A DNA stretch of 64,000 nt from Novosphingobium mathurense. GTDB taxonomy: Bacteria > Pseudomonadota > Alphaproteobacteria > Sphingomonadales > Sphingomonadaceae. The notes under the pieces were generated by a model. The model saw nothing but the letters and a program-made list of their open reading frames with translations, made no database searches and was not told where the DNA came from. A program made the translations under genes and the position numbers. Below, piece after piece: positions 23,623-36,003 of this stretch (positions within the stretch are counted from its first letter, which is position 1; each line of letters begins with the position of its first letter). The stretch is taken from contig NZ_FVZE01000002.1 of assembly GCF_900168325.1 (NCBI RefSeq), forward strand, positions 310,001 to 374,000, given 5' to 3'.

Positions 23623-25359
23623 ATGAATCGCTTTCTGTCCCTTGTCCTGCTCGGACTGCTGTCGGCCTGCGCCATCCCCCGGGCGATTGAGCAGACCGCC
23701 GCGCCCGTTGAAGTCGGGATCATCGCCATCAACGATTTTCACGGCGCGCTCGAGCCGCCCAAAGCCTCGATCGGGGCGTCGGACGGGAACGGTGGCATGG
23801 TCGCGGTGCCCGCTGGCGGGGCGGCGTGGCTCGCCTCGGCTGTCGATTCGCTCAAGGCCGAGCATCCCAACAACGTGGTGGTGGCCGCCGGCGACCTGAC
23901 CAGCGCTTCGCAGCTTGCCTCCTCGCTGCATCTCGATGAGCCTGCGGTGGGTGTGATGAACCGCATCGGGCTTGAGTTCAACGCGGTCGGCAACCACGAA
24001 TTCGATCGGGGCTGGAAGGAACTGCAGCGATTGCAGGACGGCGGCTGCGAGAAATACACACGACTCCAGCCCTGCCAGCTCGAACAGTTCAAGGGCGCTG
24101 GCTACCGGTACCTCGCGGCCAGCACCTACAAGCCCGACGGTTCGACGCTGTTCCCCGCGACCGGGATGAAGACATTCGGTTCGGGCGCCGGCAAGGTGAC
24201 GGTCGGATTCATCGGCCTCTCGCTGCGCGAAGTGCCCACGCTGGTCGCGCCCGAGCAGATCAGGGGCCTGACTTTCGGGGACGAGGCCGAGGCGATCAAC
24301 CGCGAGGTGCCCCGCCTGAAAGCGGCGGGCGCCGATGCCATTGTCGTGCTGATCCATCAGGGCGGCAAGACAACCGGCGAATCCGATCCCAACGGCTGCG
24401 AGGGGCTGAACGGCGGGATACTGCCGATCCTTACCAGGATCGATCCCCGCGTCGACGTGGTCGTCTCGGGTCACACCCACTGGGCCTACGTCTGCAATTA
24501 TGGTGAGATCGATCCGTCGCGGCCGATCCTGCTGACGAGCGCGAATGTCTACGGCAAGGCGGTGACCGACATCACGCTCACCATCGACCCGGCAAGCCAT
24601 CGCGTTCTCGCCAAGCAGGCGCACAACGTCATCGTCCAGTCCCAAGCCTATTCCAGCGGCCGCGGCGCGGTCGCCAATACGGCGCTCTATCCCGCGTTCC
24701 AGCCGCGCGCCGACGTCAGCGCCTATGTCGCGCGCTACGTGCACAATGCACAGGCGCAAGTCTCGCGGCCGGTGGGGCACTTGTCGGGACCGGCTTCGAA
24801 GTCGGCGAACGAGGGCATGACCGGCGGTTCGCTGGGCAGCCTGATCGCCGATGCGCAACTGGCCGCCAGCCGCGAGGCCGGGGCGCAGATCGCCTTTACC
24901 AACCCCTTCGGCATCCGCGCGCCGATCGATCCGGGGCCGGACGGCGAAGTGACCTTCGGGCAGGTCTATGCGGTCCAGCCGTTCAACAATACCCTGGTGA
25001 CGATGACGCTGACCGGCGCACAAGTGCGCGAAGTCATCGAGGACGGGCTGAGCCGGGCGAAAGTCCAGCAGGTGCTTGCACCGTCTGCCAATGTGCGCTT
25101 TGCCTACGATTTGCGGCGTCCTGCCGGTGAGCGCCTGCTGTCGCTGACGGTCGACGGCAAGCCCGTCGATCCGCAGGCCGACTATCGCGTGACCGTGAAC
25201 AACTTCCTGGCCGAAGGCGGCGACGGCTTCGCGACATTCACCAAGGGCAGGGATGTCCGCAAGGGCATGGTCGATAGCGATGCCTTCCAGCAGTGGATCG
25301 GTGCGGTTCCGGTGCGGCAGGTGCCGCACGAGCCGCGGGCTATCGAACACAGGAACTGA
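23623..25359 (+). CDS. 5'-Nucleotidase / cyclic phosphodiesterase lipoprotein
   Basis: Two-domain UshA-like enzyme that hydrolyses nucleotides outside the cytoplasm. The N-terminus MNRFLSLVLLGLLSACAIP has a lipobox LSAC, so the protein is probably lipid-anchored. The metallophosphatase domain has INDFHGALEP, GNHEFDRGW and SGHTHWAYV, which bind two metal ions. The C-terminal substrate domain includes GGSLGSLIADAQLAA, FTNPFGIRAPI and the late NNFLAEGGDGFATF. Its 578 residues fit the family. It is divergent from the patatin-like gene. Confidence 0.93.
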   Translation: MNRFLSLVLLGLLSACAIPRAIEQTAAPVEVGIIAINDFHGALEPPKASIGASDGNGGMVAVPAGGAAWLASAVDSLKAEHPNNVVVAAGDLTSASQLASSLHLDEPAVGVMNRIGLEFNAVGNHEFDRGWKELQRLQDGGCEKYTRLQPCQLEQFKGAGYRYLAASTYKPDGSTLFPATGMKTFGSGAGKVTVGFIGLSLREVPTLVAPEQIRGLTFGDEAEAINREVPRLKAAGADAIVVLIHQGGKTTGESDPNGCEGLNGGILPILTRIDPRVDVVVSGHTHWAYVCNYGEIDPSRPILLTSANVYGKAVTDITLTIDPASHRVLAKQAHNVIVQSQAYSSGRGAVANTALYPAFQPRADVSAYVARYVHNAQAQVSRPVGHLSGPASKSANEGMTGGSLGSLIADAQLAASREAGAQIAFTNPFGIRAPIDPGPDGEVTFGQVYAVQPFNNTLVTMTLTGAQVREVIEDGLSRAKVQQVLAPSANVRFAYDLRRPAGERLLSLTVDGKPVDPQADYRVTVNNFLAEGGDGFATFTKGRDVRKGMVDSDAFQQWIGAVPVRQVPHEPRAIEHRN

Positions 25360-25380
25360 CCGGTTTGGGAGACGGCGCGG

Positions 25381-26445
25381 TCAGAACCCCGCGCCGAGCG
25401 GCCATTCCGGCGCGCCGATGCCCATGACCTTGAACAGCGTGCCCATCTGATCTTCTGCAACCAGCCGGTGCATCGCCGACTGGATCGCCTCGGCGTGCTG
25501 CGGGGCAACTTTTGCAAGGCTCTGCGCGCGCGCCTCGATCCCCAGCGCGCGCAGCCAGTGGCCTTGCGTGACGGTTCCGAGGTGACGCACGCCGCGCGAC
25601 CGCACGACATTGGCCATGGCCGCAAAGTCCACATGCGCGGTAAGGTCGGCCTCGCCGGGCATGGTGAAGGGATCGACCATCTTGTGTTCGCGCAGGGCCT
25701 GCAGGGTCGAGCCTGTGCGCGGCTCGTCGTAGCCGTAGTCGATCAGCAGGGCCGCGCCGCCTTGTGCCAGCAGCCTGCCGGAAACCTCGTAGACGATCGA
25801 GGATGCGCCCGGGCAAGTCTCGATCAGGGTGCCGTCCTCGGCCTCGCGCCGCGCTTCTGGGATCGCGGCGTCCATCGGCTTGTCGCCGGCGACCGGGATG
25901 AAATGTTCGTCGGCATCCAGGCCGACCATGCGCTCGCGCCAGCCCTGCGCGGTCTTGACCAGCTGGCGGATCGGCAGCGCATCGAGGAATTCGTTGCCCA
26001 CGATCAGCAGAGGGCCGCGCGTGGGAAGGGTGGACATGTCGTGATGCCACTGCGCCTGAGACACCGCGGCAAGCTGGATGTCCTTGAGCGCGGCCGAACT
26101 CTCGACGAAGTGGACCTTGGGCTCGAGGCCGTACTTCTTCATGGCCCTGAGCGCATCGCGTGCCAGCGTGCCGCGCCCGGGGCCGAGCTCGACGTAATGG
26201 ACCTGTTCGCTGCGCCCGGCGCGGATCCACATGTCGGCCAGCCACAGTCCGATCAGTTCGCCGAACATCTGGCTGATTTCCGGGGCAGTAATGAAGTCGC
26301 CCGCGCTGCCCAGCGGATCCTTGCCCGAGTAGTAACGCGCATTCGATTCGCCCATGTAGTGCATGAGCGTGATCGGGCCGTAATTGGCGATCAGCCGCCG
26401 GAAGATCGCATCCAGCGGGTCGCGGCTGTCCTCGATGCCGGTCAT
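25381..26445 (-). CDS. MidA/NDUFAF7-like SAM-dependent methyltransferase
   Basis: The 354-residue protein belongs to the family of mitochondrial complex I assembly factor NDUFAF7, a protein arginine methyltransferase. Visible: PITLMHYMGESNARYYSGKD at the start, GDFITAPEISQMFGELIGLW, the SAM-binding VELGPGRGTLARDALRA, and IVGNEFLDALP. The reading frame is open further upstream but overlaps lgt; the start at 26445 shares one base with the lgt stop (TGATG), so translation is coupled. The lgt-MidA pairing is, as I recall, conserved in alphaproteobacteria. Its target in this cell is not shown. Confidence 0.9.
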   Translation of the reverse strand: MTGIEDSRDPLDAIFRRLIANYGPITLMHYMGESNARYYSGKDPLGSAGDFITAPEISQMFGELIGLWLADMWIRAGRSEQVHYVELGPGRGTLARDALRAMKKYGLEPKVHFVESSAALKDIQLAAVSQAQWHHDMSTLPTRGPLLIVGNEFLDALPIRQLVKTAQGWRERMVGLDADEHFIPVAGDKPMDAAIPEARREAEDGTLIETCPGASSIVYEVSGRLLAQGGAALLIDYGYDEPRTGSTLQALREHKMVDPFTMPGEADLTAHVDFAAMANVVRSRGVRHLGTVTQGHWLRALGIEARAQSLAKVAPQHAEAIQSAMHRLVAEDQMGTLFKVMGIGAPEWPLGAGF

Positions 26446-27344
26446 CAGGCGGTAGCGGGCCTGCCGCTGGCGAGGGCCGGTTTGGCGATGGCGCGGGCGA
26501 TCATGAACAGGCCCAGCAGGATCAGCGGGATCGTCAGCCACTGGCCCATCGACAGCCCGGTTTCGCGCGCGAAGTTCTCGAGCTGCGCGTCGGGTTCGCG
26601 GAAGAACTCGACGAAGAAACGGGCGGAGCCGATGCCGACGGTAAAGACGCCGACCAGCAGTCCGGGACGGAAGCGCGCGTGCGTCTTCCAGAACAGCGCC
26701 AGCATGATGACGATCATCAGCAGGCCTTCCAGCCCGGCTTCGTAAAGCTGGCTGGGGTGGCGCGGAAGCTGGTCCGGCGCGTCGGGGAAGATCATCGCCC
26801 AGGGCAGGTTCGGATTGGTGACGACGCGGCCCCAGAGCTCGCCGTTCACGAAATTGGCGAGACGCCCGAACATCATGCCGAAGGGCACGCAGACCGAAAT
26901 GTAGTCTGCCACGCGCACGAAGTTCAGCCCGCCGCGCCAGGAAACCCAGGCCATTGCCAGCAGCACGCCGATCAGGCCGCCGTGGAAGCTCATCCCGCCG
27001 TGCCACAGCGAAAGCAGCTCGGTCGGGTGGGCCCAGAGACTGGGTATGCCGGTGTTGCCGCCGGTGTAGAAGGTCGCGTAGCCGAGCCGCCCGCCCAGGA
27101 TGATGCCGAGCGTGCAGTAGAAGAACAGGTCATCGACATGGCGCTGCGCCAGCGGCGCGCCGGGCGACCTGATCATGCGCGAAAGGTGCCAGTAGCCCAG
27201 CACGATACCGGCCAGGTAGGCCAGAGAGTACCAGCGCAGTTCGAAGCTGCCGATCCGGAAAAGGTAGTTCTTCAGGCCCAGGTCGACCCAGTGAATCGGT
27301 TCGTGTGCCTGTGCGGCAGCAGCGGCAAGGGTAAGCAGGGACAA
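26445..27344 (-). CDS. lgt: Prolipoprotein diacylglyceryl transferase
   Basis: Inner-membrane enzyme that attaches diacylglycerol to the lipobox cysteine of prolipoproteins, the first step of lipoprotein maturation. It would act on the lipoproteins of this window. The 299 residues contain about seven membrane segments, with ELRWYSLAYLAG, GGMSFHGGLIG and the Lgt signature GRLANFVNGELWGR near 159-172, then RHPSQLYEAGLEG. The first gene of a two-gene unit with the MidA-like methyltransferase. Confidence 0.97.
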   Translation of the reverse strand: MSLLTLAAAAAQAHEPIHWVDLGLKNYLFRIGSFELRWYSLAYLAGIVLGYWHLSRMIRSPGAPLAQRHVDDLFFYCTLGIILGGRLGYATFYTGGNTGIPSLWAHPTELLSLWHGGMSFHGGLIGVLLAMAWVSWRGGLNFVRVADYISVCVPFGMMFGRLANFVNGELWGRVVTNPNLPWAMIFPDAPDQLPRHPSQLYEAGLEGLLMIVIMLALFWKTHARFRPGLLVGVFTVGIGSARFFVEFFREPDAQLENFARETGLSMGQWLTIPLILLGLFMIARAIAKPALASGRPATA

Positions 27345-27541
27345 GCGTTCGACCTCGTATTTTTGCGTTACCGTGTCCGCCGGTGCCGGCGGCTGCTCGG
27401 CGGCCTTCTGGCATAGTGGGAGGGGCGAAGATAGCCGGGTTTTGCCGGTTCATCGCGAAAATGGCGATCGGGCGGCGCGTTCGCCATGTTCACCGAGAGC
27501 GGGTTCCCCTTGGGGCCTGTGCCGTCTAGAAGTCTCGGAAT

Positions 27542-30298
27542 ATGAGCGTCATCCGCATTCCTTCCCCGCGTTCCGTCATCGATCGCCGAGCCCTGGTCCT
27601 GGCCATCGACAAGCTGGTCGACGAGTCCGGCCACACCAAGGCCCGCCGCGCCATCGTGGAGGTGTTGCGCGCTGCGCTGGATGCGGGGCGCGAGGAAATC
27701 GCCGAGCGGCTGACCAGCAAGCCGTCAGCCGGGCACGACGTTGCCGAGGCGCAGGCGTTCCTGGTCGACCAGCTCATGCGGGTGATTCACGATCACGTCG
27801 TCAACAACGTCTATCCGGTCAGCAACCGCTCACGCGGGGAGCGCCTGACGATCATGGCCGTGGGCGGCTATGGCCGGGGCGAAATGGCGCCGCATTCGGA
27901 CGTCGACATCGCTTTCCTCACCCCGATCAAGCAGACGCCCTGGTGCGAACAGGTGATCGAGGCGATGCTCTATTTCCTCTGGGACCTGGGCCTCAAGATC
28001 GGGCATTCGAGCCGTTCGCTCGACGAGATGGTGAAGATGAGCCGCTCGGACCTGACGATCCGCACCGCGATGCTGGAAGGGCGCTACGTCTGGGGCGACC
28101 AGGACCTTTTCGAGGAAGCGCGCGAGAGATTCTGGAGCGACGTGGTTTCCGGCACCGAGCGCCAGTTTGTGGTCGAGAAGCTGGCCGAGCGCGAGGAACG
28201 CCACAAGCGCATGGGCGACAGCCGCTACGTCGTCGAGCCCAACGTCAAGGAAGGCAAGGGTTCGCTGCGCGACCTGCACACGCTTTACTGGATCGGCAAG
28301 TACATCCACAAGGTGCGCGACCCTTCCGAACTGGTCCACGTTGGCCTGTTGACGCCCAAGGAATACAAGGCGTTTCGCCGGGCCGAAAACTTCTTCTGGG
28401 CGGTGCGTTGCCATCTCCACACGATCACCCGGCGGGCCGAGGATCGCCTGACCTTCGACCTGCAGCGCGAAGTTGCGGCGCGGATGAACTATGCCGATCG
28501 CCCCGGCAAGAGCGCGGTCGAGCGCTTCATGCACTTCTTCTTCCTGCAGGCGAAAGTCGTCGGCAACCTGACCGGGGTATTCCTTGCCCAGCTCGACGAG
28601 CAGTTCGCGCGCAAGCAGCCGCGCGGGCTGCTTGCAGGGTTCCGGGCCAAGGAACGCACGCTCAAGGGCTACAAGGTCTTCGGCGGGCGCATCAAGGCAC
28701 CAAGCGACGACTGGTTCGAACGCGATCCGGTCCGGATGCTGGAAATCTTCGTGCTGGCCGACAAGGAAGGGCTGGAGATCCATCCCGAAACCATGCGCCT
28801 GATTTCGCGCGATGCCGTGCTGATCAAGGGCGAGGTGCGCCGCGACAAGCGCGCCAACGAGCTGTTCATGGAACTGCTCACCAGCCGCAACAATCCCGAG
28901 ATCACGCTGCGGGCCTTCAACGAGGCTGGTGTGTTCGGCCGCTTCGTCACCGAGTTCGGCCGCGTCAATGCGCAGATGCAGTTCGACATGTACCACCATT
29001 ACACGGTGGACGAACACACCATCCGGGCGATCGGCCTGCTGTCTCGGATCGAGAAGGGCGAGCTGAAGAACGACCACCCGCTGGCGCATGACATCGTCCA
29101 CAAGGTCCGCTCTCGCCGCGCCCTCTATGCCTCGGTTCTGCTGCACGACATCGCCAAGGGCAGGGGCGGGGACCATTCCGTGCTGGGAGCCGAGATCGCG
29201 CTCAAGCTGTGCCCGCGCTTCGGGCTCGACGAAGACGAGACCGAGCTTGTGAGCTGGCTGGTGCGCCAGCACCTGCTGCTTTCGGCCACGGCCTTCAAGC
29301 GCGACCTTTCGGATGCCAAGACGATCGCCGATTTCGTGCAGGTCGTGCAATCGCTCGACCGCCTGCGCCAGCTGACGATGCTGACGATTGTCGATATCCG
29401 CGCCGTCGGTCCGGGCACCTGGAACAGCTGGAAGCGCCAGCTCATCGGCGAGCTCTATTCCGCCACCGAAGAGCGCCTGCGCCTGGGCCACGCCGAATTC
29501 GGCCGCGAGAAGCGCATTGCCGCCAAGAAGGCCGCGGTCGAGGCGCTCGATCCCGCGAATGCCGCACTGATCGAGAAAGTCGGTGCAAAGTTCGTCGATT
29601 CCTACTGGATCGCAGAGAGCGAGGACGTCATCGCCAAGAACCTCGCCCAGCTCGAGGCGGCCGAGGCGCAGGGCCATGCGCTCTCGATCCATACCGAATA
29701 CTATCAGGCCCATGGCGCCACGCTCGTTACCGTTATCGCTTCGGACCACCCCGGCCTGTTCTACCGCATCGCCGGGGGCATTCACCTGGCCGGCGGCAAC
29801 ATCATCGACGCGCGCATCCACACCACGCGCACCGGTCGTGCGGTCGATAACTTCCTTGTGCAGGATCCGCTGGGCCGGCCGTTCATGGAGGAAAGCCAGC
29901 TCGAAAGGCTGCGCACCTCTATCGAGAACGCGCTGGCGAACCGCATCAAGATCCTGCCGCAACTGGTTGCCAAGCCCGATGCCCGGCCGCGTGCCGATGC
30001 CTTCGAGGTGCGCCCGTGGGTGATCTTCGACAACAAGGCTTCGAACCGCTTTACCGTCGTCGAAGTTAACGCGCGCGACCGTCCGGCGCTGCTCAACCGG
30101 CTGGCCCACGCTCTCTTCGAATCCAAGCTCATGGTCTATTCTGCCCACGTCGCCACTTATGGCGAGCGCGCGGCGGACACATTCTATGTCACCGACCTGC
30201 TGGGCGAGAAGCTGACGTCGACCAGCCGCCTCAAGGCGCTGGAACGCCGCCTGCTCGACGCGGCGAGCGAGCGGACGGTAGAGGAAGTCGCAGCCTAG
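27542..30298 (+). CDS. glnD: PII uridylyltransferase / uridylyl-removing enzyme
   Basis: Nitrogen-status sensor that uridylylates or deuridylylates PII proteins in response to glutamine. The nucleotidyltransferase motif is GGYGRGEMAPHSDVDIAF near 107-124. The HD hydrolase domain has LHDIAKGRGGDHS near 535-547. Two ACT domains for glutamine sensing lie at the C-terminus (TLVTVIASDHPGLFYRIAGG and FTVVEVNARDRPALLNRLA). The 918-residue length is typical. The gene is divergent from lgt and stands alone. Confidence 0.97.
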   Translation: MSVIRIPSPRSVIDRRALVLAIDKLVDESGHTKARRAIVEVLRAALDAGREEIAERLTSKPSAGHDVAEAQAFLVDQLMRVIHDHVVNNVYPVSNRSRGERLTIMAVGGYGRGEMAPHSDVDIAFLTPIKQTPWCEQVIEAMLYFLWDLGLKIGHSSRSLDEMVKMSRSDLTIRTAMLEGRYVWGDQDLFEEARERFWSDVVSGTERQFVVEKLAEREERHKRMGDSRYVVEPNVKEGKGSLRDLHTLYWIGKYIHKVRDPSELVHVGLLTPKEYKAFRRAENFFWAVRCHLHTITRRAEDRLTFDLQREVAARMNYADRPGKSAVERFMHFFFLQAKVVGNLTGVFLAQLDEQFARKQPRGLLAGFRAKERTLKGYKVFGGRIKAPSDDWFERDPVRMLEIFVLADKEGLEIHPETMRLISRDAVLIKGEVRRDKRANELFMELLTSRNNPEITLRAFNEAGVFGRFVTEFGRVNAQMQFDMYHHYTVDEHTIRAIGLLSRIEKGELKNDHPLAHDIVHKVRSRRALYASVLLHDIAKGRGGDHSVLGAEIALKLCPRFGLDEDETELVSWLVRQHLLLSATAFKRDLSDAKTIADFVQVVQSLDRLRQLTMLTIVDIRAVGPGTWNSWKRQLIGELYSATEERLRLGHAEFGREKRIAAKKAAVEALDPANAALIEKVGAKFVDSYWIAESEDVIAKNLAQLEAAEAQGHALSIHTEYYQAHGATLVTVIASDHPGLFYRIAGGIHLAGGNIIDARIHTTRTGRAVDNFLVQDPLGRPFMEESQLERLRTSIENALANRIKILPQLVAKPDARPRADAFEVRPWVIFDNKASNRFTVVEVNARDRPALLNRLAHALFESKLMVYSAHVATYGERAADTFYVTDLLGEKLTSTSRLKALERRLLDAASERTVEEVAA

Positions 30299-30338
30299 CG
30301 GCCCTGGAACCCGCCAAGGGCGCGCGCCTCTAACGCCG

Positions 30339-30740
30339 CTAGTGCGCCTGTCCTTCCAGCGCGTGCATCTGGGCGTCGGACAGGCCGAAGTGGTGGCCGA
30401 CCTCGTGGATCACGACGTGGGTCACGAGCGCTTCGAGGCTGACCCCGGTTTCGCACCATTCGGCCAGCAGTGGCTGACGATAGAGGGTGATGCGCGAAGG
30501 CAGTTCGCCTGCGCTCCACACCGTTTCCTCGTCCATGGGGCGCCCCTGGTAGAGGCCGGTCAGCTCCCAGGCATCGTCCATGCCGAGCGCCGCCAGCGTT
30601 TCTTCGTCGGCGAATTCCTCCACCTGGACGGTGATGCCGTCCAGGTGCCTGGAAAACGGTTCGGGGATGCGCGCGAAGGCAGAGCGGGCCAAAGCATCGA
30701 AGTCCGCGGCCGAAGGCGCTGCGCCGATCGACCCGTTCAT
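30339..30740 (-). CDS. Small zincin-like metallopeptidase family protein
   Basis: The 133-residue protein has the HExxHxxGxxD zinc motif in VVIHEVGHHFGLSDAQMHAL near its end, where His, His and Asp would bind zinc and Glu would be the base. YQGRPMDEETVWSAGELPSRITLY precedes it and resembles the metallopeptidase family of about 120-140 residues found in alphaproteobacteria and actinobacteria. No signal peptide is seen, so it is probably cytoplasmic. Substrates are not known. Confidence 0.88.
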   Translation of the reverse strand: MNGSIGAAPSAADFDALARSAFARIPEPFSRHLDGITVQVEEFADEETLAALGMDDAWELTGLYQGRPMDEETVWSAGELPSRITLYRQPLLAEWCETGVSLEALVTHVVIHEVGHHFGLSDAQMHALEGQAH

Positions 30741-30817
30741 TGCCTTGCCCCGCCTAATGGGATGACAGTCATGCCGCCATATTAGCCCAGATACTGCGCG
30801 TCGTCACGAAGGCGCGT

Positions 30818-32701
30818 TCAATTACCCTGTATGATTCGCTCGATCGCATCGGCGGTGGCGGGGTGATAGGTCGGCTTGGCTTGGGCGAAGTCCTCTCGCG
30901 CGATCCTTGCGCCCCAGTCGCCCTGCTTCATCAGCCCGCGATAGAGCGGTGCGATCAACAGCCCGCGCCCGATCGAGGAGACGTAGCGGCGCAGCGTTGG
31001 CAGCGCCGGCTCATAGCGATTGGCGATGGCGAGTTCGAGCCAGGCGGATTGCACATAGGCATTGGTGGATGAAGACAGGCCCAGGGTCTCGTCCAGTTCC
31101 TTAAGGCGCGCGGGGGTCTGTTCGCGCGGAATGCCGTTGAGGAAACGCAGCCATTCCTGCGTACTCCAGCCCTGCGGCTGCACCGCGCTTGCCGGTCCGC
31201 CAGCCGTGTAGGCCGCGAGCTTTTCATCGATCTTCGCCAGCGTCGCGCTTTTGACGTGAACCGCATTGTCGGGAAGCCCAGCCGCATAGGCCCAGCGGTC
31301 GAGCTGCAGCTTGAGCTCGAGCGCGCAGTCGTCCTTGAGCAGGTGTTCGCGCAGGTCATTGAGGACCCCCGCCGTCGTTTGCGGCTGGAATGCGTGACGG
31401 TCGAAATAGGAGGTAAGGTAGGCGTCCCAACGCACACGGCCCACCGTATATTCGATCATGCGCAGGAAATTCGACCCCTTGAAGTAGTCGAGCTGGCCAG
31501 CCGTCGCGCCCGGATCGCCGTGCAGGCGGGTAGTCGCCGCGGTCTGGCCGCCAGCTGCCGCGATGTCGCGCAGCATGCCGTCCCAGTCTAGATCGGCGTA
31601 CATCGCCGCGCGCTCCTTGCCGTAGAGCGATTCCATGATGCGGTTTTCGAAATAGGTCGTGAAGCCTTCGTTGAGCCACGAATCCGACCATGTCGCATTG
31701 GTTACGAGATTGCCGGACCACGAATGCGCCAGCTCATGCGCGACGACGTCGGTGTTCGACCGGTCTCCGGTGATGATGGTCGGCGTCAGGAACGTGAGCA
31801 TCGGGTTTTCCATCCCGCCGAAGGGGAAGGCGGGCGGCAGCACCAGCATGTCGTAACGGCCCCAGCGATAGGGACCGTAAAGCGCGGAGGCCGCGTCGAT
31901 CATCTTCTCGACGTCGCCGAATTCCTTCGCCGCCTTGTCGAGCATCGGCGCTTCGGCCCAGACGCCCGAACGCGGGCCGAGCGACTTGAACCGGATGTCG
32001 CCCACCGCGAAGGCGATGAGGTAGGGCGGAACCGGCTTGTCCATGCGGAAGCGGAAGCGGCGGCGTCCGTCCGGCAGAGCCTCGCCCTTGTCACCCGACA
32101 GCTTCTCCGCGCTCATGACCGCGACGAGATCGCCCGGTACGGTGAGTGACGCTTCCCAGGTCTGGCGGATGCCCGGGCTGTCCTGCGTCGGGATCCAGCT
32201 GCGGTTGTTGATCGGCTGGCCCTGGCTGAAAAGGTAAGGCTTCTTCTTGCCCGCGGTCATTTCCGGCGGAAGCCACTGCAGAGCGCTGGCACCCTGCCTG
32301 GTGCGGTAGGCAATGCGGATCTGTCTGGCCCCGGCAAGATCGACGGTCATGGCCGAGCCAAGCTCCGGATCGTCGGCGCCGATCTTCCAGGTCAGCGCCT
32401 TGCCCGAGGCGTCGGTGACCGAGGCGATGTCGAGGTCATCGACGTCGAGTACGATCTGCCCCGCACCCGGTGCGGCCAGTACGTCGAGCACGGCGGCGCC
32501 GCCCAGCGTTCTGGTGGCGAAGTCGACATCGAGATCGAGTGCAACGTGGGTGACGCGGGCCACTTCCGGCTGCGCGCGGGTCCAGACATCCCTTGCGTCG
32601 GGCGTCGTCAGAATGGGGGCGGGGCCGGTCGTCTCGGACGCAAGGACGGGGCTGAGCGGGGCGGCGCTGGCGAGGAGCGCTGCGGCAAGAAGAATACGCA
32701 T
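30818..32701 (-). CDS. M1-family aminopeptidase, exported
   Basis: Zinc aminopeptidase related to leukotriene A4 hydrolase and aminopeptidase N. A signal peptide (MRILLAAALLASAAPLSPVLA) directs it to the periplasm. The substrate-recognition motif is FGGMENPMLTF, the zinc motif is HELAHSWSGNL (near residue 323) with the distal Glu in WLNEGFTTYFENR, and a C-terminal helical domain (LKLQLDRWAYAAGLPDNAVH ... EDFAQAKPTYHPATADAIE) is typical of the LTA4 hydrolase subgroup. The 627-residue length agrees. It follows gyrB on the same strand after 124 bases. Confidence 0.93.
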   Translation of the reverse strand: MRILLAAALLASAAPLSPVLASETTGPAPILTTPDARDVWTRAQPEVARVTHVALDLDVDFATRTLGGAAVLDVLAAPGAGQIVLDVDDLDIASVTDASGKALTWKIGADDPELGSAMTVDLAGARQIRIAYRTRQGASALQWLPPEMTAGKKKPYLFSQGQPINNRSWIPTQDSPGIRQTWEASLTVPGDLVAVMSAEKLSGDKGEALPDGRRRFRFRMDKPVPPYLIAFAVGDIRFKSLGPRSGVWAEAPMLDKAAKEFGDVEKMIDAASALYGPYRWGRYDMLVLPPAFPFGGMENPMLTFLTPTIITGDRSNTDVVAHELAHSWSGNLVTNATWSDSWLNEGFTTYFENRIMESLYGKERAAMYADLDWDGMLRDIAAAGGQTAATTRLHGDPGATAGQLDYFKGSNFLRMIEYTVGRVRWDAYLTSYFDRHAFQPQTTAGVLNDLREHLLKDDCALELKLQLDRWAYAAGLPDNAVHVKSATLAKIDEKLAAYTAGGPASAVQPQGWSTQEWLRFLNGIPREQTPARLKELDETLGLSSSTNAYVQSAWLELAIANRYEPALPTLRRYVSSIGRGLLIAPLYRGLMKQGDWGARIAREDFAQAKPTYHPATADAIERIIQGN

Positions 32702-32825
32702 CGGCGCAACTTATGGTCGCCTGCGTTCCGGCGCAACACCGGAACGGCATACCGCCCGATGGCGAACCGTTCCGGGTCGATTTCGATGCGTCGAAGGACG
32801 AGCCCGCCGCGCCCCTGCGCGGCTA

Positions 32826-35699
<2,874 letters not shown>

Positions 35700-35710
35700 T
35701 TATTTTGCCC

Positions 35711-35791
35711 TCAGACGAGGGTCACGGCAAACGCCAGGGCACTGATTCCGAATGCCGCGGCAAGGCCGACTGTCCGTTCAACGATGGTCAT
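35711..35791 (-). CDS. 26-residue hydrophobic membrane protein
   Basis: A complete tiny gene: ATG at 35791, 26 codons, TGA. The product starts MTIVERTVGLAAAFGISALA and ends FAVTLV, one predicted transmembrane helix after a short charged head. AGGAG lies 9 bases before the ATG, and a rho-independent terminator follows the stop. Ribosome site, hydrophobic coding pattern and terminator together make this a real transcription unit. No family is recognised. It sits alone in the 664-base space between gyrB and guaA. Confidence 0.7.
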   Translation of the reverse strand: MTIVERTVGLAAAFGISALAFAVTLV

Positions 35792-35877
35792 CTGTTTCTA
35801 CTCCTGCATTCGATAAGAGACGGGTTCGCCCCGTTCCCTTCGCATATGCAGCATTTAGTCCTGGTCGCCCTGATTCT

Positions 35878-35920
35878 CAATCTCTATTTGCGGAATAGAG
35901 ATTGCAAGTTTTGCAACTTG
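35878..35920. promoter_or_regulatory. Two tandem hairpins upstream of guaA
   Basis: CAATCTCTATT, loop TGCGG, AATAGAGATTG (35878-35904) is a perfect 11-bp hairpin. Directly after it CAAGTT, TTGC, AACTTG (35905-35920) forms a second one. The stretch is AT-rich compared with its surroundings and lies 84-126 bases before the guaA start, and also upstream of the divergent small-protein gene. It could be an operator, a 5' leader structure of guaA or a small RNA. No known riboswitch (for example a guanine or ZMP type) was recognised in it. Confidence 0.5.
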
Positions 35921-36003
35921 GGTTGCACTTTAGGGCGAATGCGGAGCTTTCCTGGCGCGACTGCCATCTGGACACTCGCGGCGCCTCGCATTAGGGGCCA
36001 GCC

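Noticed and set aside
25381..27006. 541-codon frame covering the MidA-like gene and part of lgt
   Set aside because: The upstream part is an out-of-frame shadow of lgt; the real start at 26445 overlaps the lgt stop by one base.
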